Assembly: GCF_020009625.1 (NCBI RefSeq)
Contig: NZ_JAIHLP010000002.1
Location: 3,906,001 to 3,970,000, forward strand
Length of the DNA: 64,000 nt
DNA from: Leifsonia poae
GTDB lineage: Bacteria > Actinomycetota > Actinomycetes > Actinomycetales > Microbacteriaceae
Direction of reading: 5' to 3'
Positions 52,119 to 60,461 of the stretch are shown here, piece after piece (positions within the stretch are counted from its first letter, which is position 1; each line of letters starts with the position of its first letter). Position numbers and translations under genes: made by a program. The notes under the pieces are model-generated. The model did not search any database, was not told the DNA's origin, and saw only the letters and a list, made by a program, of their open reading frames with translations.

Positions 52119-52991
52119 ATGGCTGATGAGCGGCGGTTCCGTGGTCCCATCGACCTGCACACGCATTCGCGCGTCTCCGACGGCACGGAGTCGCCCGCCG
52201 AACTGATGCGCGCCGCGGCCGTCGCCGGCCTGGGCACCGTGGCGCTGACCGATCACGACTCCACCGCGGGGTGGGCGGATGCGGCCTCGGCCGTCGCCGA
52301 GACCGGCGTCACCCTCATCCCCGGCATGGAACTGAGCACCCGGGTGGAATTCGCCAGCGTGCACATGCTCGGCTATCTCTTCGACCCCGAGAACCAGGCC
52401 CTGACCGCCGAGTCGGAGCGCATCCGGAGCGGGCGCCTGCGCCGGGCGGAAGAGATGGTGCGCCGAATCTCGGAGGACTACGACATCACCTGGGCCGATG
52501 TGCTCGCCCAATCGGTCGAAGGCGCGACGGTCGGGCGACCCCACATCGCTGACGCGCTGGTGGCTCGAGGGCTGGCCCCCGACCGTAGCGCCGCGTTCGC
52601 CGGGATCCTGCATTGGCGAGGCGGTTACTACCAGCCGCACTACGCCCCGGATCCGTTGACGGGCGTGCGGCTCATCCGCGAGGCCGGCGGCGTTCCGGTG
52701 CTCGCGCATCCGGGAACGGGCGGCCGTGGGCGGGTCATCCCGGAGGAGCGGCTCGCACGCCTGGCCGACGCCGGGCTGTTCGGCCTCGAGATCGACCACC
52801 GCGAGAACACTCCCGACGGCAAGGAGCGGCTGCACGAGCTGGCGGTGCGCTACGGTCTCGCGATCACCGGGTCGAGCGACTATCACGGCTCCGGCAAACC
52901 GAACCGGTTGGGGGAGAACACCACCTCCCCCGAGGTGCTGGAGGCCATCATCGAAGAAGCGACAGGCGCGGCGCCCTTCTTCGCCTCCTGA
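52119..52991 (+). CDS. PHP-domain phosphoesterase
   Basis: 290 residues. The PHP metal motifs are IDLHTHSRVSDGT (His14, His16), ALTDHDSTAGW, VLAHPGTGG and ITGSSDYHG. The sequence resembles the YciV/RNase AM group, which removes 5' nucleotides or hydrolyses 3',5'-nucleoside bisphosphates; I cannot separate these roles. Length is normal. It is divergent from pepP with 23 bp between the starts. Confidence 0.9.
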   Translation: MADERRFRGPIDLHTHSRVSDGTESPAELMRAAAVAGLGTVALTDHDSTAGWADAASAVAETGVTLIPGMELSTRVEFASVHMLGYLFDPENQALTAESERIRSGRLRRAEEMVRRISEDYDITWADVLAQSVEGATVGRPHIADALVARGLAPDRSAAFAGILHWRGGYYQPHYAPDPLTGVRLIREAGGVPVLAHPGTGGRGRVIPEERLARLADAGLFGLEIDHRENTPDGKERLHELAVRYGLAITGSSDYHGSGKPNRLGENTTSPEVLEAIIEEATGAAPFFAS

Positions 52992-53036
52992 CGATCAGCG
53001 CTTACCCTGAACGGGGCGAACGAACGAGGTGAGAGC

Positions 53037-54179
53037 GTGAGGCGATCGATCTGGACGACCGGCGGTGCGGCGACCCTGCTGGTGACAGCGCTGGTGACGG
53101 CCGGCGGGGTCGGGCCGGTCGCAGCAGACACCTCATATCCATCGTGGGGCGACGTGCAGGCGGCGAAAGCCAGTGCGGCCGCGACACAGGCGGAGGTCGA
53201 CACCCTCAACGGTGTGCTCGTATCGCTGCAGGCCTCATCGAATGCCGCAGCCATGCTCGCCGTGAAGCGTGCGGGGGAGTACGGCAGAGCGGAGGCCAGC
53301 CTGCAGGCGGCGACGCTGAAGGCGAGCGGTCTGCAGAGCCAAGCCGCTGAGGCGGCCGTGGAGGCGGCCACTCTGCGCGCGCAAAGCGGCACGCTCGCCG
53401 AACAGCTCACTCGCGCCGGCGGGTCGGAGCTCTCGCTCCGGCTCTTCCTCAGCGGTAATGATGCGCACTCCTCCGCAGGCCTGCTCTACCAGCTCGGCGC
53501 CGTGACGAAACTGGGCGACCAGGCCAGTACGCTGTTCGCCGCGGCGAACGAGCAGAAGAACCTCGCCGCCTCCCTGAGCGCGCAGGCCGCCGTGGCCGAG
53601 AAGGTGCGCGACCAGCTCGCCACTGCGGCCAAGTCGGCCCTCGACGACGCGCAGGCCGCGAAGGCTGCGGCGGATGCGCAGCTCGCCAGCCAGAAGGAGC
53701 ACGCGACCACCCTGTATGCCCAGCTCGCCTCGCTCAAGAACACCGTGGCCTCGGTCGAGCAGAAATACGCCGAGGGTGTCGCCGCGGCAGCCCAAGCGCA
53801 GGCGGCCAACCAGAGCAACGGAGGTGCGGGAGCCGGCTCCGGCTGGGTCTCGGCGCCGACCGGGATCGTCGTCGACCCCGCGGCCGCGCAGGCCTACGCC
53901 GCGAGCGTGCTCGGCAACTACGGGTGGGGGCCCGACCAGATGAGCTGCCTCGTGCGACTGTGGAACCAGGAGTCCGGATGGCAGGCCGACGCGGTCAACT
54001 CCTCGAGTGATGCATACGGCATCGCCCAGGCCCTGCCACCCCAGAAGATGGAATCCGCCGGCTCGGATTGGCTGACGAACGCGAACACCCAGATCAACTG
54101 GGGTCTGGGCTACATCAGCGGCCGTTACGGCTCACCGTGCGGCGCGTGGGCGCACGAAGTCTCCTACAACTGGTACTGA
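53037..54179 (+). CDS. Secreted coiled-coil protein with transglycosylase-like C-terminus
   Basis: 380 residues. A signal peptide is at 1-30 (RRSIWTTGGAATLLVTALVT, then AGGVGPVAA; predicted cleavage near VAADT). Residues 40-255 are Ala/Gln/Glu-rich helices and form a long coiled coil. The C-terminal 90 residues resemble the lytic transglycosylase fold of Rpf/SLT type (CLVRLWNQESGWQADAVNSS, then AYGIAQALPPQKM, and a final GAWAHEVSYNWY). The Glu in NQESGW may be catalytic. It likely cleaves or binds peptidoglycan during growth or division. The GTG at 53037 has GAGGTGA. Confidence 0.85.
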   Translation: MRRSIWTTGGAATLLVTALVTAGGVGPVAADTSYPSWGDVQAAKASAAATQAEVDTLNGVLVSLQASSNAAAMLAVKRAGEYGRAEASLQAATLKASGLQSQAAEAAVEAATLRAQSGTLAEQLTRAGGSELSLRLFLSGNDAHSSAGLLYQLGAVTKLGDQASTLFAAANEQKNLAASLSAQAAVAEKVRDQLATAAKSALDDAQAAKAAADAQLASQKEHATTLYAQLASLKNTVASVEQKYAEGVAAAAQAQAANQSNGGAGAGSGWVSAPTGIVVDPAAAQAYAASVLGNYGWGPDQMSCLVRLWNQESGWQADAVNSSSDAYGIAQALPPQKMESAGSDWLTNANTQINWGLGYISGRYGSPCGAWAHEVSYNWY

Positions 54180-54259
54180 TCCGCTGATCCGCTCACGGGG
54201 CGCCGGAAGAACGTCGAACGTCGCGCATCCGGCCGCCCACTCGAGCGGACGAAGCAAAC

Positions 54260-55765
54260 CTAGTTCGCGGGGGTCGCGGGTGCGCTGCCCGACGGGCGAC
54301 GGCGACGACGGCGCGGAGCGCTGTTGCCGTCACGGTGCTCGGAACCGCCACCGTCATGCGTACCGGCGGCCGGAGCGTTCTCGCCCGAAGGGGAGGACTC
54401 ACCGGCCGGTGCGCCGGCCGGACGACCGCCGCGCGTGCGGCGCCGCTGACGCTGGGAGGCCTCGGAACCCGAGTCGCCCGATCGCTGGGTCGACCCGCCC
54501 GCGCCGCCGTCGGACGAGCGGCCGCGCCGACCGCCTTCGGTGGCGCGCTGGCCGCTCTCGCCGCCGGATTTGACCGCCGGCGTGCTCTTCAGACGGCCCT
54601 TCGAACCGGCCGGGATGTCCAGGTCGGCGAAGAGGTGGGGGCTCGACGAGTACGTCTCCACCGGCTCGGGCTGCCCCATGTCGAGCGCGCGGTTGATCAG
54701 CGCCCACTTGTGCAGGTCGTCCCAGTCGACGAAGGTGACGGCGATCCCGGTCTTGCCGGCGCGGCCGGTGCGGCCGGCGCGGTGCAGGTAGGTGTCGTGG
54801 TCGTCCGGCACGGTGTGGTTGATCACGTGGGTGACGTCGTTGACGTCGATGCCACGGGCGGCGACATCCGTCGCGATGAGGATGTCTTTCTTGCCGGCCT
54901 TGAACGCGGCCATGGCGCGCTCGCGCTGCTCCTGGTTGAGGTCGCCGTGCACGGCGGCGGCGTTGAAGCCGCGGTCGTTCAGCTCTTCGACGAGCTTGGC
55001 GGCGGCGCGCTTGGTGCGGGTGAAGACGACCGTCTTGCCGCGGCCCTCGGCCTGCAGGATGCGCGAGATGACCTCGTCTTTGTCGAGCGAGTGCGCGCGG
55101 TAGACGACGTGTTTGATGTTCGCCTGGGTGAGGCCCTCATCCGGGTCGGTGGCGCGGATGTGGATCGGCTTGGTCATGAATCGTCGGGCGAGGGCGACGA
55201 TCGGGCCGGGCATCGTTGCGGAGAACAGCATGGTGTGGCGGGTCGCCGGAACCTGCTGGAAGATCTTCTCGATGTCGCTGAGGAAGCCGAGGTCGAGCAT
55301 CTTGTCGGCCTCGTCGAGCACGACCTCCTGCACCTGCTTGAGATCGAGGAGGCGCTGCCCGGCGAGGTCGAGCAGACGACCGGGGGTGCCGACGACGATC
55401 TGGGCACCGGCCTTGAGCTGCTCCACCTGACCCTCGTACGCCTTGCCGCCGTAGATGCTGACGACCTTCGTCGCGCGGTTAGCGGTGGCGACCTCGAGGT
55501 CTTCCGCCACCTGCACACACAGCTCGCGGGTCGGGACGACGACGAGGACTTTCACGCCGGGCGCCGGGTCGAGCCCGATGCGCTGGATGATCGGGAGGCC
55601 GAAGCCGAACGTCTTGCCGGTGCCGGTCTTCGCCTGTCCGATGATGTCCTGGCCGTCAAGGGCGAGCGGGATGGTCTGCGCCTGGATGGGGAACGGCTCG
55701 ATGATGCCCTTCGCCGCGAGCGCGTCCACCATGTCCTGATCGATATTGAGTTCGGAGAAAGTCAC
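54260..55765 (-). CDS. DEAD-box RNA helicase (RhlE/CsdA-like)
   Basis: 501 residues. The Q motif is at 1-30 (FPIQAQTIPLALDGQD), with Walker A AKTGTGKTF, DEAD in VLDEADKMLDLGF, SAT and HRAGRTGRAGKTG. The tail (about 400-501) is Arg/Gly/Ser-rich (GGRRGRSSDGGAGG, RRRRRRPSG) and probably binds RNA. It unwinds RNA, for ribosome assembly or cold response. GTG start at 55765; no clear ribosome site. In Mycobacterium the rhlE gene sits next to a ferritin-like protein gene, as it does here. Confidence 0.93.
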   Translation of the reverse strand: MTFSELNIDQDMVDALAAKGIIEPFPIQAQTIPLALDGQDIIGQAKTGTGKTFGFGLPIIQRIGLDPAPGVKVLVVVPTRELCVQVAEDLEVATANRATKVVSIYGGKAYEGQVEQLKAGAQIVVGTPGRLLDLAGQRLLDLKQVQEVVLDEADKMLDLGFLSDIEKIFQQVPATRHTMLFSATMPGPIVALARRFMTKPIHIRATDPDEGLTQANIKHVVYRAHSLDKDEVISRILQAEGRGKTVVFTRTKRAAAKLVEELNDRGFNAAAVHGDLNQEQRERAMAAFKAGKKDILIATDVAARGIDVNDVTHVINHTVPDDHDTYLHRAGRTGRAGKTGIAVTFVDWDDLHKWALINRALDMGQPEPVETYSSSPHLFADLDIPAGSKGRLKSTPAVKSGGESGQRATEGGRRGRSSDGGAGGSTQRSGDSGSEASQRQRRRTRGGRPAGAPAGESSPSGENAPAAGTHDGGGSEHRDGNSAPRRRRRRPSGSAPATPAN

Positions 55766-55877
55766 GTATTTTTGCCTGTCGATTGAGTACGGATGCGTCT
55801 ACGCCCTGTTTCTCATCGCAGGCGTAGGGCCGTCGTTCCATCGCCGACGGCAGCACAAGCCTACTGGACGCCCCCGT

Positions 55878-55883
55878 TACACT
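55878..55883 (+). promoter_or_regulatory. Leaderless -10 of ferritin-like gene (TACACT)
   Basis: TACACT lies 7 bases before the GTG at 55891 and is preceded by CGT, similar to tatB. Confidence 0.6.
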
Positions 55884-55890
55884 GCTGTAC

Positions 55891-56607
55891 GTGGCATCCT
55901 GGTTCTCCCGACGTCGGCCCCCGGTCGATCTCCCCCATCTCAAGCCGCGGGACGCCCCGACAGCGACCACGCGGGTCGATCTGCACGATGTGATGCCCGA
56001 TCTGCTGCCGTATCTGGGGCAGGCGGCCTACCTGCAACTGGAGGCGTTCCAGACCTTGGCGCGCGTCGTCGGCGAGGTGGACGATCTCGCCGCCAAGGAG
56101 AAGATCGCCGCGGCCGCCGGCGCGTCGCTTTCGAAGCATCAGGGTGTCGCCGCCGAGATCCGACGTCGTGGAGACGACCCCGCCGAGGTGATGCGTCGCT
56201 TCGCCGACGAGATCGACGGGTTCAGCGCGCTGACCACCGGCGCCGACTGGCAGGAGACCCTGCTCGCCGTGCGGGTCACGAGCGGTCTTCTCGACGACTT
56301 CTTCATCCGGCTCGCCGTGGGGCTGCCCGGCGATGTCGGACCGCGCATCGCCCAGCTGCTCGGATCGGACGGCGGACAGGACGGCATCGTCGACGTGCTC
56401 CGGGATGCCATCGCCGTCGACGAGCGGTTGGCGTCGCGGCTGGCGCTGTGGGGCAGACGTCTGGTGGGGGACACTCTGCTCGTGGCGCGCTCCGCGCTGC
56501 ATCTTTCCGGCAACGCCGTCACGGACGATGAGCGCATCGAGCCGATCTTCACCGAGCTGATCGCCGCCCACACGCGCCGGATGGACGCGCTCGGTCTCAC
56601 CGCCTGA
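55891..56607 (+). CDS. Ferritin-like-fold protein (Rv3210c-like)
   Basis: 238 residues, mainly helical. Glu and His residues occur in helices at about 47-60 (YLQLEAFQTLARVVGE), 81-92 (KHQGVAAEIRRR) and near the end (ELIAAHTRRMDAL), which suits a di-metal ferritin-like bundle such as the tRNA hydroxylase-related group. The exact function is unknown. From memory the neighbours rhlE and DUF3107 are conserved in actinobacteria. GTG start with no ribosome site; a leaderless -10 is at 55878. Confidence 0.8.
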   Translation: MASWFSRRRPPVDLPHLKPRDAPTATTRVDLHDVMPDLLPYLGQAAYLQLEAFQTLARVVGEVDDLAAKEKIAAAAGASLSKHQGVAAEIRRRGDDPAEVMRRFADEIDGFSALTTGADWQETLLAVRVTSGLLDDFFIRLAVGLPGDVGPRIAQLLGSDGGQDGIVDVLRDAIAVDERLASRLALWGRRLVGDTLLVARSALHLSGNAVTDDERIEPIFTELIAAHTRRMDALGLTA

Positions 56608-56632
56608 GTCGTCTCAACCGCCAGGGATGCGA

Positions 56633-56665
56633 AATGCGCCTCATTCGACAGGAATGAGACGCATT
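56633..56665. repeat. Imperfect 14-bp inverted repeat (hairpin)
   Basis: AATGCGCCTCATTC (56633-56646) pairs with GAATGAGACGCATT (56652-56665) with one mismatch and a 5-nt loop. It lies between the convergent ferritin-like gene and the small membrane protein gene, and may be a terminator. Confidence 0.65.
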
Positions 56666-56696
56666 CGGCAGCTTTCGTGGCCGGTGGGTCGCGGTG

Positions 56697-56999
56697 TCAG
56701 CGGGCGACGGCGCCTTTGGTGAGAGTGGCGAGGAGTTTGTCGTCGTTGGAAGTGCGCACCCGACCGACGATGAGGTCGATCACGAAGACGATGACGGCCG
56801 TGCCGACGAGGGTGATCCACCAGATCCAGCCGCCGTTCCAGGCGAGGCCGGCCCAGGTGAGAGCGACCCAGAGGGCGCTGGACACCATGACACCGACCGC
56901 CGGGATCAGCACGGCGCCGTGCGTGTGCCGGTGCGGCAGGAAGTAGCGCGCACCGAGACCGAGCAGGGCGCCGCCGAGCGCGACGAAGAGGAGCTCCAT
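56697..56999 (-). CDS. Small membrane protein downstream of DUF3107
   Basis: 100 residues with three hydrophobic spans (about 2-20, 32-52, 58-80). The end RVRTSNDDKLLATLTKGAVAR is charged. I do not recognise a named family. It follows the DUF3107 gene by 9 bp on the same strand and is probably in one operon with it. Confidence 0.8.
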   Translation of the reverse strand: MELLFVALGGALLGLGARYFLPHRHTHGAVLIPAVGVMVSSALWVALTWAGLAWNGGWIWWITLVGTAVIVFVIDLIVGRVRTSNDDKLLATLTKGAVAR

Positions 57000-57008
57000 C
57001 GGTGCGCC

Positions 57009-57233
57009 CTAGCCGACGAATCCGATGCGGCGGGACTCGTCGCTGCCGATCTCGATGTAGGCGATGCCCGCCACCGGAACCAGGTAGACCTTCTGCTTGT
57101 CGTCCGTCAGCCGAAGGAAGCCGGCACCGCTGGTGAGAGCGGTCTGAGCCTGTTCGGCGATCTCGTCGACGGTCTGAGTCGACTCGAAGCTGAGCTCGCG
57201 GGGGGCGTTGACGATTCCGATGCGGATCTCCAC
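57009..57233 (-). CDS. DUF3107 protein
   Basis: 74 residues: MEIRIGIVNAPRELSFES with VPVAGIAYIEIGSDESRRIG at the end match the small actinobacterial DUF3107 family (Rv3208A-like). It is beta-rich and of unknown function. The GTG at 57233 has GAAAGG upstream. It is divergent from adnA with 108 bp between them. Confidence 0.9.
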   Translation of the reverse strand: MEIRIGIVNAPRELSFESTQTVDEIAEQAQTALTSGAGFLRLTDDKQKVYLVPVAGIAYIEIGSDESRRIGFVG

Positions 57234-57328
57234 GTGTGGTGCCTTTCGAATCTGACCGGCGGATGTGTGTTCAGACTACGACACTCGGATCACGGCGCTG
57301 CGCCGCGTTCTCTGTCGGCGGACGCCGG

Positions 57329-57334
57329 TAGCGT
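57329..57334 (+). promoter_or_regulatory. Leaderless -10 of adnA (TAGCGT)
   Basis: TAGCGT lies 7 bases before the ATG at 57342, preceded by CGG. Confidence 0.6.
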
Positions 57335-57341
57335 TCATGGC

Positions 57342-60300
57342 ATGACGATCCGAGGTTTCCGGGCCCGCCTTCCGGTGGCGGGCGAACAGGGCGACCTCGA
57401 ACTCGACCCGTCCCAGCGCGATGTGCTCGACCTGCCGGAGGGCGTCAGCGCCGCGGTGCTCGGCGCCCCGGGCACGGGCAAGACGGCGACTCTCGTGGAA
57501 ACGCTCGCGGAGCGGGTTCTCGGGCGCGGCTATGCGACGAGCGAGGTGCTCGCGCTCACCGCATCCCGGGCGTCGGCCACCCGCTTGCGCGACCGGCTCG
57601 CCGTAAGGGTCGGGGTTCCGACGAACGGGCCGCTCGCGCGCACCGCCACCTCGCTCGCCTTCCAGATCGTGGGGGAGCACGCCCGGTCGACGGACACGGA
57701 GCCTCCCCGCCTGCTCACCGGCGGCGAGCAGGACACGATCATCGCCCAGCTACTCGCGGGCAACATCGAAGACGGCTCAGGGCCGGCCTGGCCCGAGCCT
57801 CTGGGCGAGGAAGTTCGGATGCTGCGCGGGTTCCGCACCGAGTTGCGCGAATTGATGGCACGTGCGGTCGAGCATCGGGTCACGCCGAAAAGACTCGCCG
57901 AGCTGGGGGCTCTGACCGGTCACGCCGAATGGGAGGCCGCCGCTTCGTTCATGCGCGGCTATCGCGATGTGGTCGACTCGTACCGCGGGTCGTCCGTCGA
58001 CGCGGCCGAACTGGTCGACGCCGCTGTGGCGATCGTGGCACGCGGGGGAGCGCTGGAGCGGTTGCGGCTCCTCCTGGTCGACGATTTGCAGGAGGCCACC
58101 GTTGCCACCGTCGCACTGCTGCGGGCATTCGCCGACCGGGGTGTCGCCGTCGTGGCGTTCGGTGATCCCGACGTCGCCTCCACGTCGTTCCGCGGGGCTG
58201 ATGCGTCGGCTCTCGGGCAGCTGTCGGCCCGGTTGGGTGTTCCGGTGACCCGCTTCGTGCTCACGACGGCGCACCGGCAGACTCCCGCTCTGCGCGATCT
58301 GACCGCCCGGATCACCGAGCGCATCGGCACCGCCGCGGCGGGGATGCACCGGGTCGCCCGGCCGGGGCGCGACGAGACCCACGACCGGCCGGTCGTGCGC
58401 GTCGAGGCCGCCTCCGCGCCGGCCGAGGCCGCGCGTTTGGCTCGCAAGCTGCGCGAGCGGCATCTGCTCGACGGTGTCCCGTGGAATGAGATGGTGGTCG
58501 TCGTGCGCTCGGGGGCGCACGTTCCGGCGCTCGCCCGGTCGCTCTCGGTCGCCGAGGTGCCGACGAAGACCAGCGTTGGCGGGCGAGCTCTGCGCGAGGA
58601 CTACGCGGCGCGCCGCCTGGTCAACCTCATCGGTGTCGAGCTCGGCGCCGTGCCGTTGACGGCACTCGAGGCCACCGATCTGCTCACGGGACCTTTCGGC
58701 GGTCTCGACGGTGTGAGCCTGCGCCGGCTGCGCCTGGCGCTGCGTCAGGAGGAGCTGGCCGGTGGCGGCAACCGACCAGCGGACGAACTGCTCGTCGAAG
58801 CCCTGGCCGAGCCGGGGCGACTGGCGACGATCGACTCGTCGCCGGCCAGGCGGGCCGCCCGCTTGGCCGAGACGCTGCGCGCCGGGCGCGACAAGGCCGC
58901 CGCGGGCGCGACCGTCGAAGAGCTGCTCTGGCACGCGTGGGAGCGCAGCGGGCTTGCCAAGCGCTGGCTGGAACAGTCCGAGCGCAGCGGCATCGTCGCC
59001 GACGAGGCGAACCGCCACCTCGACGGCATCGTCGCCCTCTTCACCTCGGCGCGCCGCTTCGTCGAGCGCTCACCCGAGCGGCCGGCCGGTGACTTCGTCG
59101 AAGAGGTTCTGAGGTCCGAGGTGCCGGAGGACACGCTCGCCGCGCAGACCGCGACCGAGGCGGTGCTCGTCTGCACGCCGAGCGCCACCATCGGCGCGGA
59201 GTACGAGGTCGTCGCGGTCGCGGGCCTGCAGGAGAGCGTCTGGCCGAACCTCCGCCTGCGCGGGTCGCTGCTGCACCCTCAGAAGCTCGGCGAGGTGCTG
59301 GCGGGCACCGCATCCGAGACCGCCGACGAGCGGGCGCAGGTGATGGGCGACGAACTGCGGATGTTCGCTCTCGCGGTCTCGCGGGCACGCGGACAGGTCA
59401 TCCTCACCGCCACCGCCAACGATGACGAGCAGCCCTCTCCGTTCCTTCGTCTGGCCGGCGATCTCGCGGTCAACGACACCGACGACGCCGTGCACCCCCT
59501 CTCGTTGCGCGGCCTCGTCGGACGGCTGCGACGTCGGCTCGTGAACACGGGCTCGCCGGATGCGGCCGAGGCGCTTGCCCGTCTCGCCGCGGCCGACGTC
59601 GAGGGCGCCGATCCGGTGTCGTGGTACGGGCTGATCGAGCCCTCCACGCAGGAACCGCTCGTCGACCTGATCGATCCCGAGGCGACCGTGCGGGTGTCGC
59701 CGTCACGGTTGGAGACGTTCGAGAAGTCCCCGCTGGCCTGGTTCGTGGACGCGATGGCCGCCTCGCCGAGCGGACTGGCGGCCGGCATCGGAACCGTCGT
59801 GCACGCGGTGATGGAGCAGGTCAGCACCGAGCCCGACGGGGATCTCAGCATCGACCACATCTGGCGCGGCGTGGAGGAGCGCTGGGGAGAACTACAGTTC
59901 GAGTCGCCGTGGCTGGAGGAGAAGGAGCGGCGGCGAACCCGGCGACTGGCCGAGGGGCTCTCCGACTATCTGAACGACTTCGATCGCGCGGGCGGCGTGC
60001 TGCTCGGCTCGGAAGGCGGCTTCGAGCTCCGGGTGGGGCAGGCCCTCGTCAGCGGCAAGATCGACCGCATCGAACGAACCCCGGAGGGAACCGTCGTGAT
60101 CGTCGATCTGAAGACCGGCAGAAGTTATCCGAGCGGGGCGAAGGTGGCCGAGCACGCGCAATTGAACGCCTATCAGCTGGCCCTCGCGCATGGTGCGATC
60201 GAGGAGGCTGCCGATCCGTCCCTCGTGGCCGGCGGCGCCAAGCTGCTCTTCGTCGGCACCGGGGTGCGCGGCAGAACGTATCGGGAGGCCGTGCAGCCGC

Positions 60301-60461
60301 CGCTCGACGAAGACGGGTTCGAGGGGCTGCGCGAGCGGGTGGGGCGGGCGGCCGCAGGAATGGCGTCGAACACTTTTCTCGGGGTGCTGGAGCTGGGCGA
60401 GCACGATCCGCATGCGCGCTACGAGTACCGCATCCACGTCATTCCGGCGGTGAGCGCATGA
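57342..60461 (+). CDS. adnA: AdnA-like helicase-nuclease subunit (UvrD motor plus RecB-like nuclease)
   Basis: 1039 residues from the ATG at 57342. The N-terminal superfamily 1A motor has GAPGTGKT (41-48), LLLVDDLQEAT as motif II with Asp-Asp in place of Asp-Glu, and SRARGQVILTATA as motif VI. The C-terminal nuclease (about 790-1039) has GTVVHAVMEQ, KIDRIERTPEG and VIVDLKTGRSYP with the Asp-Lys pair, then QLNAYQLALAHG. With AdnB it forms the end-resecting helicase-nuclease of actinobacteria used in double-strand break repair. It overlaps adnB by ATGA. The altered motif II fits reports that the AdnA motor is the lesser one. Confidence 0.88.
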   Translation: MTIRGFRARLPVAGEQGDLELDPSQRDVLDLPEGVSAAVLGAPGTGKTATLVETLAERVLGRGYATSEVLALTASRASATRLRDRLAVRVGVPTNGPLARTATSLAFQIVGEHARSTDTEPPRLLTGGEQDTIIAQLLAGNIEDGSGPAWPEPLGEEVRMLRGFRTELRELMARAVEHRVTPKRLAELGALTGHAEWEAAASFMRGYRDVVDSYRGSSVDAAELVDAAVAIVARGGALERLRLLLVDDLQEATVATVALLRAFADRGVAVVAFGDPDVASTSFRGADASALGQLSARLGVPVTRFVLTTAHRQTPALRDLTARITERIGTAAAGMHRVARPGRDETHDRPVVRVEAASAPAEAARLARKLRERHLLDGVPWNEMVVVVRSGAHVPALARSLSVAEVPTKTSVGGRALREDYAARRLVNLIGVELGAVPLTALEATDLLTGPFGGLDGVSLRRLRLALRQEELAGGGNRPADELLVEALAEPGRLATIDSSPARRAARLAETLRAGRDKAAAGATVEELLWHAWERSGLAKRWLEQSERSGIVADEANRHLDGIVALFTSARRFVERSPERPAGDFVEEVLRSEVPEDTLAAQTATEAVLVCTPSATIGAEYEVVAVAGLQESVWPNLRLRGSLLHPQKLGEVLAGTASETADERAQVMGDELRMFALAVSRARGQVILTATANDDEQPSPFLRLAGDLAVNDTDDAVHPLSLRGLVGRLRRRLVNTGSPDAAEALARLAAADVEGADPVSWYGLIEPSTQEPLVDLIDPEATVRVSPSRLETFEKSPLAWFVDAMAASPSGLAAGIGTVVHAVMEQVSTEPDGDLSIDHIWRGVEERWGELQFESPWLEEKERRRTRRLAEGLSDYLNDFDRAGGVLLGSEGGFELRVGQALVSGKIDRIERTPEGTVVIVDLKTGRSYPSGAKVAEHAQLNAYQLALAHGAIEEAADPSLVAGGAKLLFVGTGVRGRTYREAVQPPLDEDGFEGLRERVGRAAAGMASNTFLGVLELGEHDPHARYEYRIHVIPAVSA

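Noticed and set aside
56694..57341. Upstream extension of adnA by about 216 codons
   Set aside because: It runs antisense through the DUF3107 and small membrane protein genes and is very acidic without domain features.
59621..60457. Upstream extension of adnB by about 279 codons
   Set aside because: It overlaps adnA in another frame; the ATGA junction at 60458 is the natural start.
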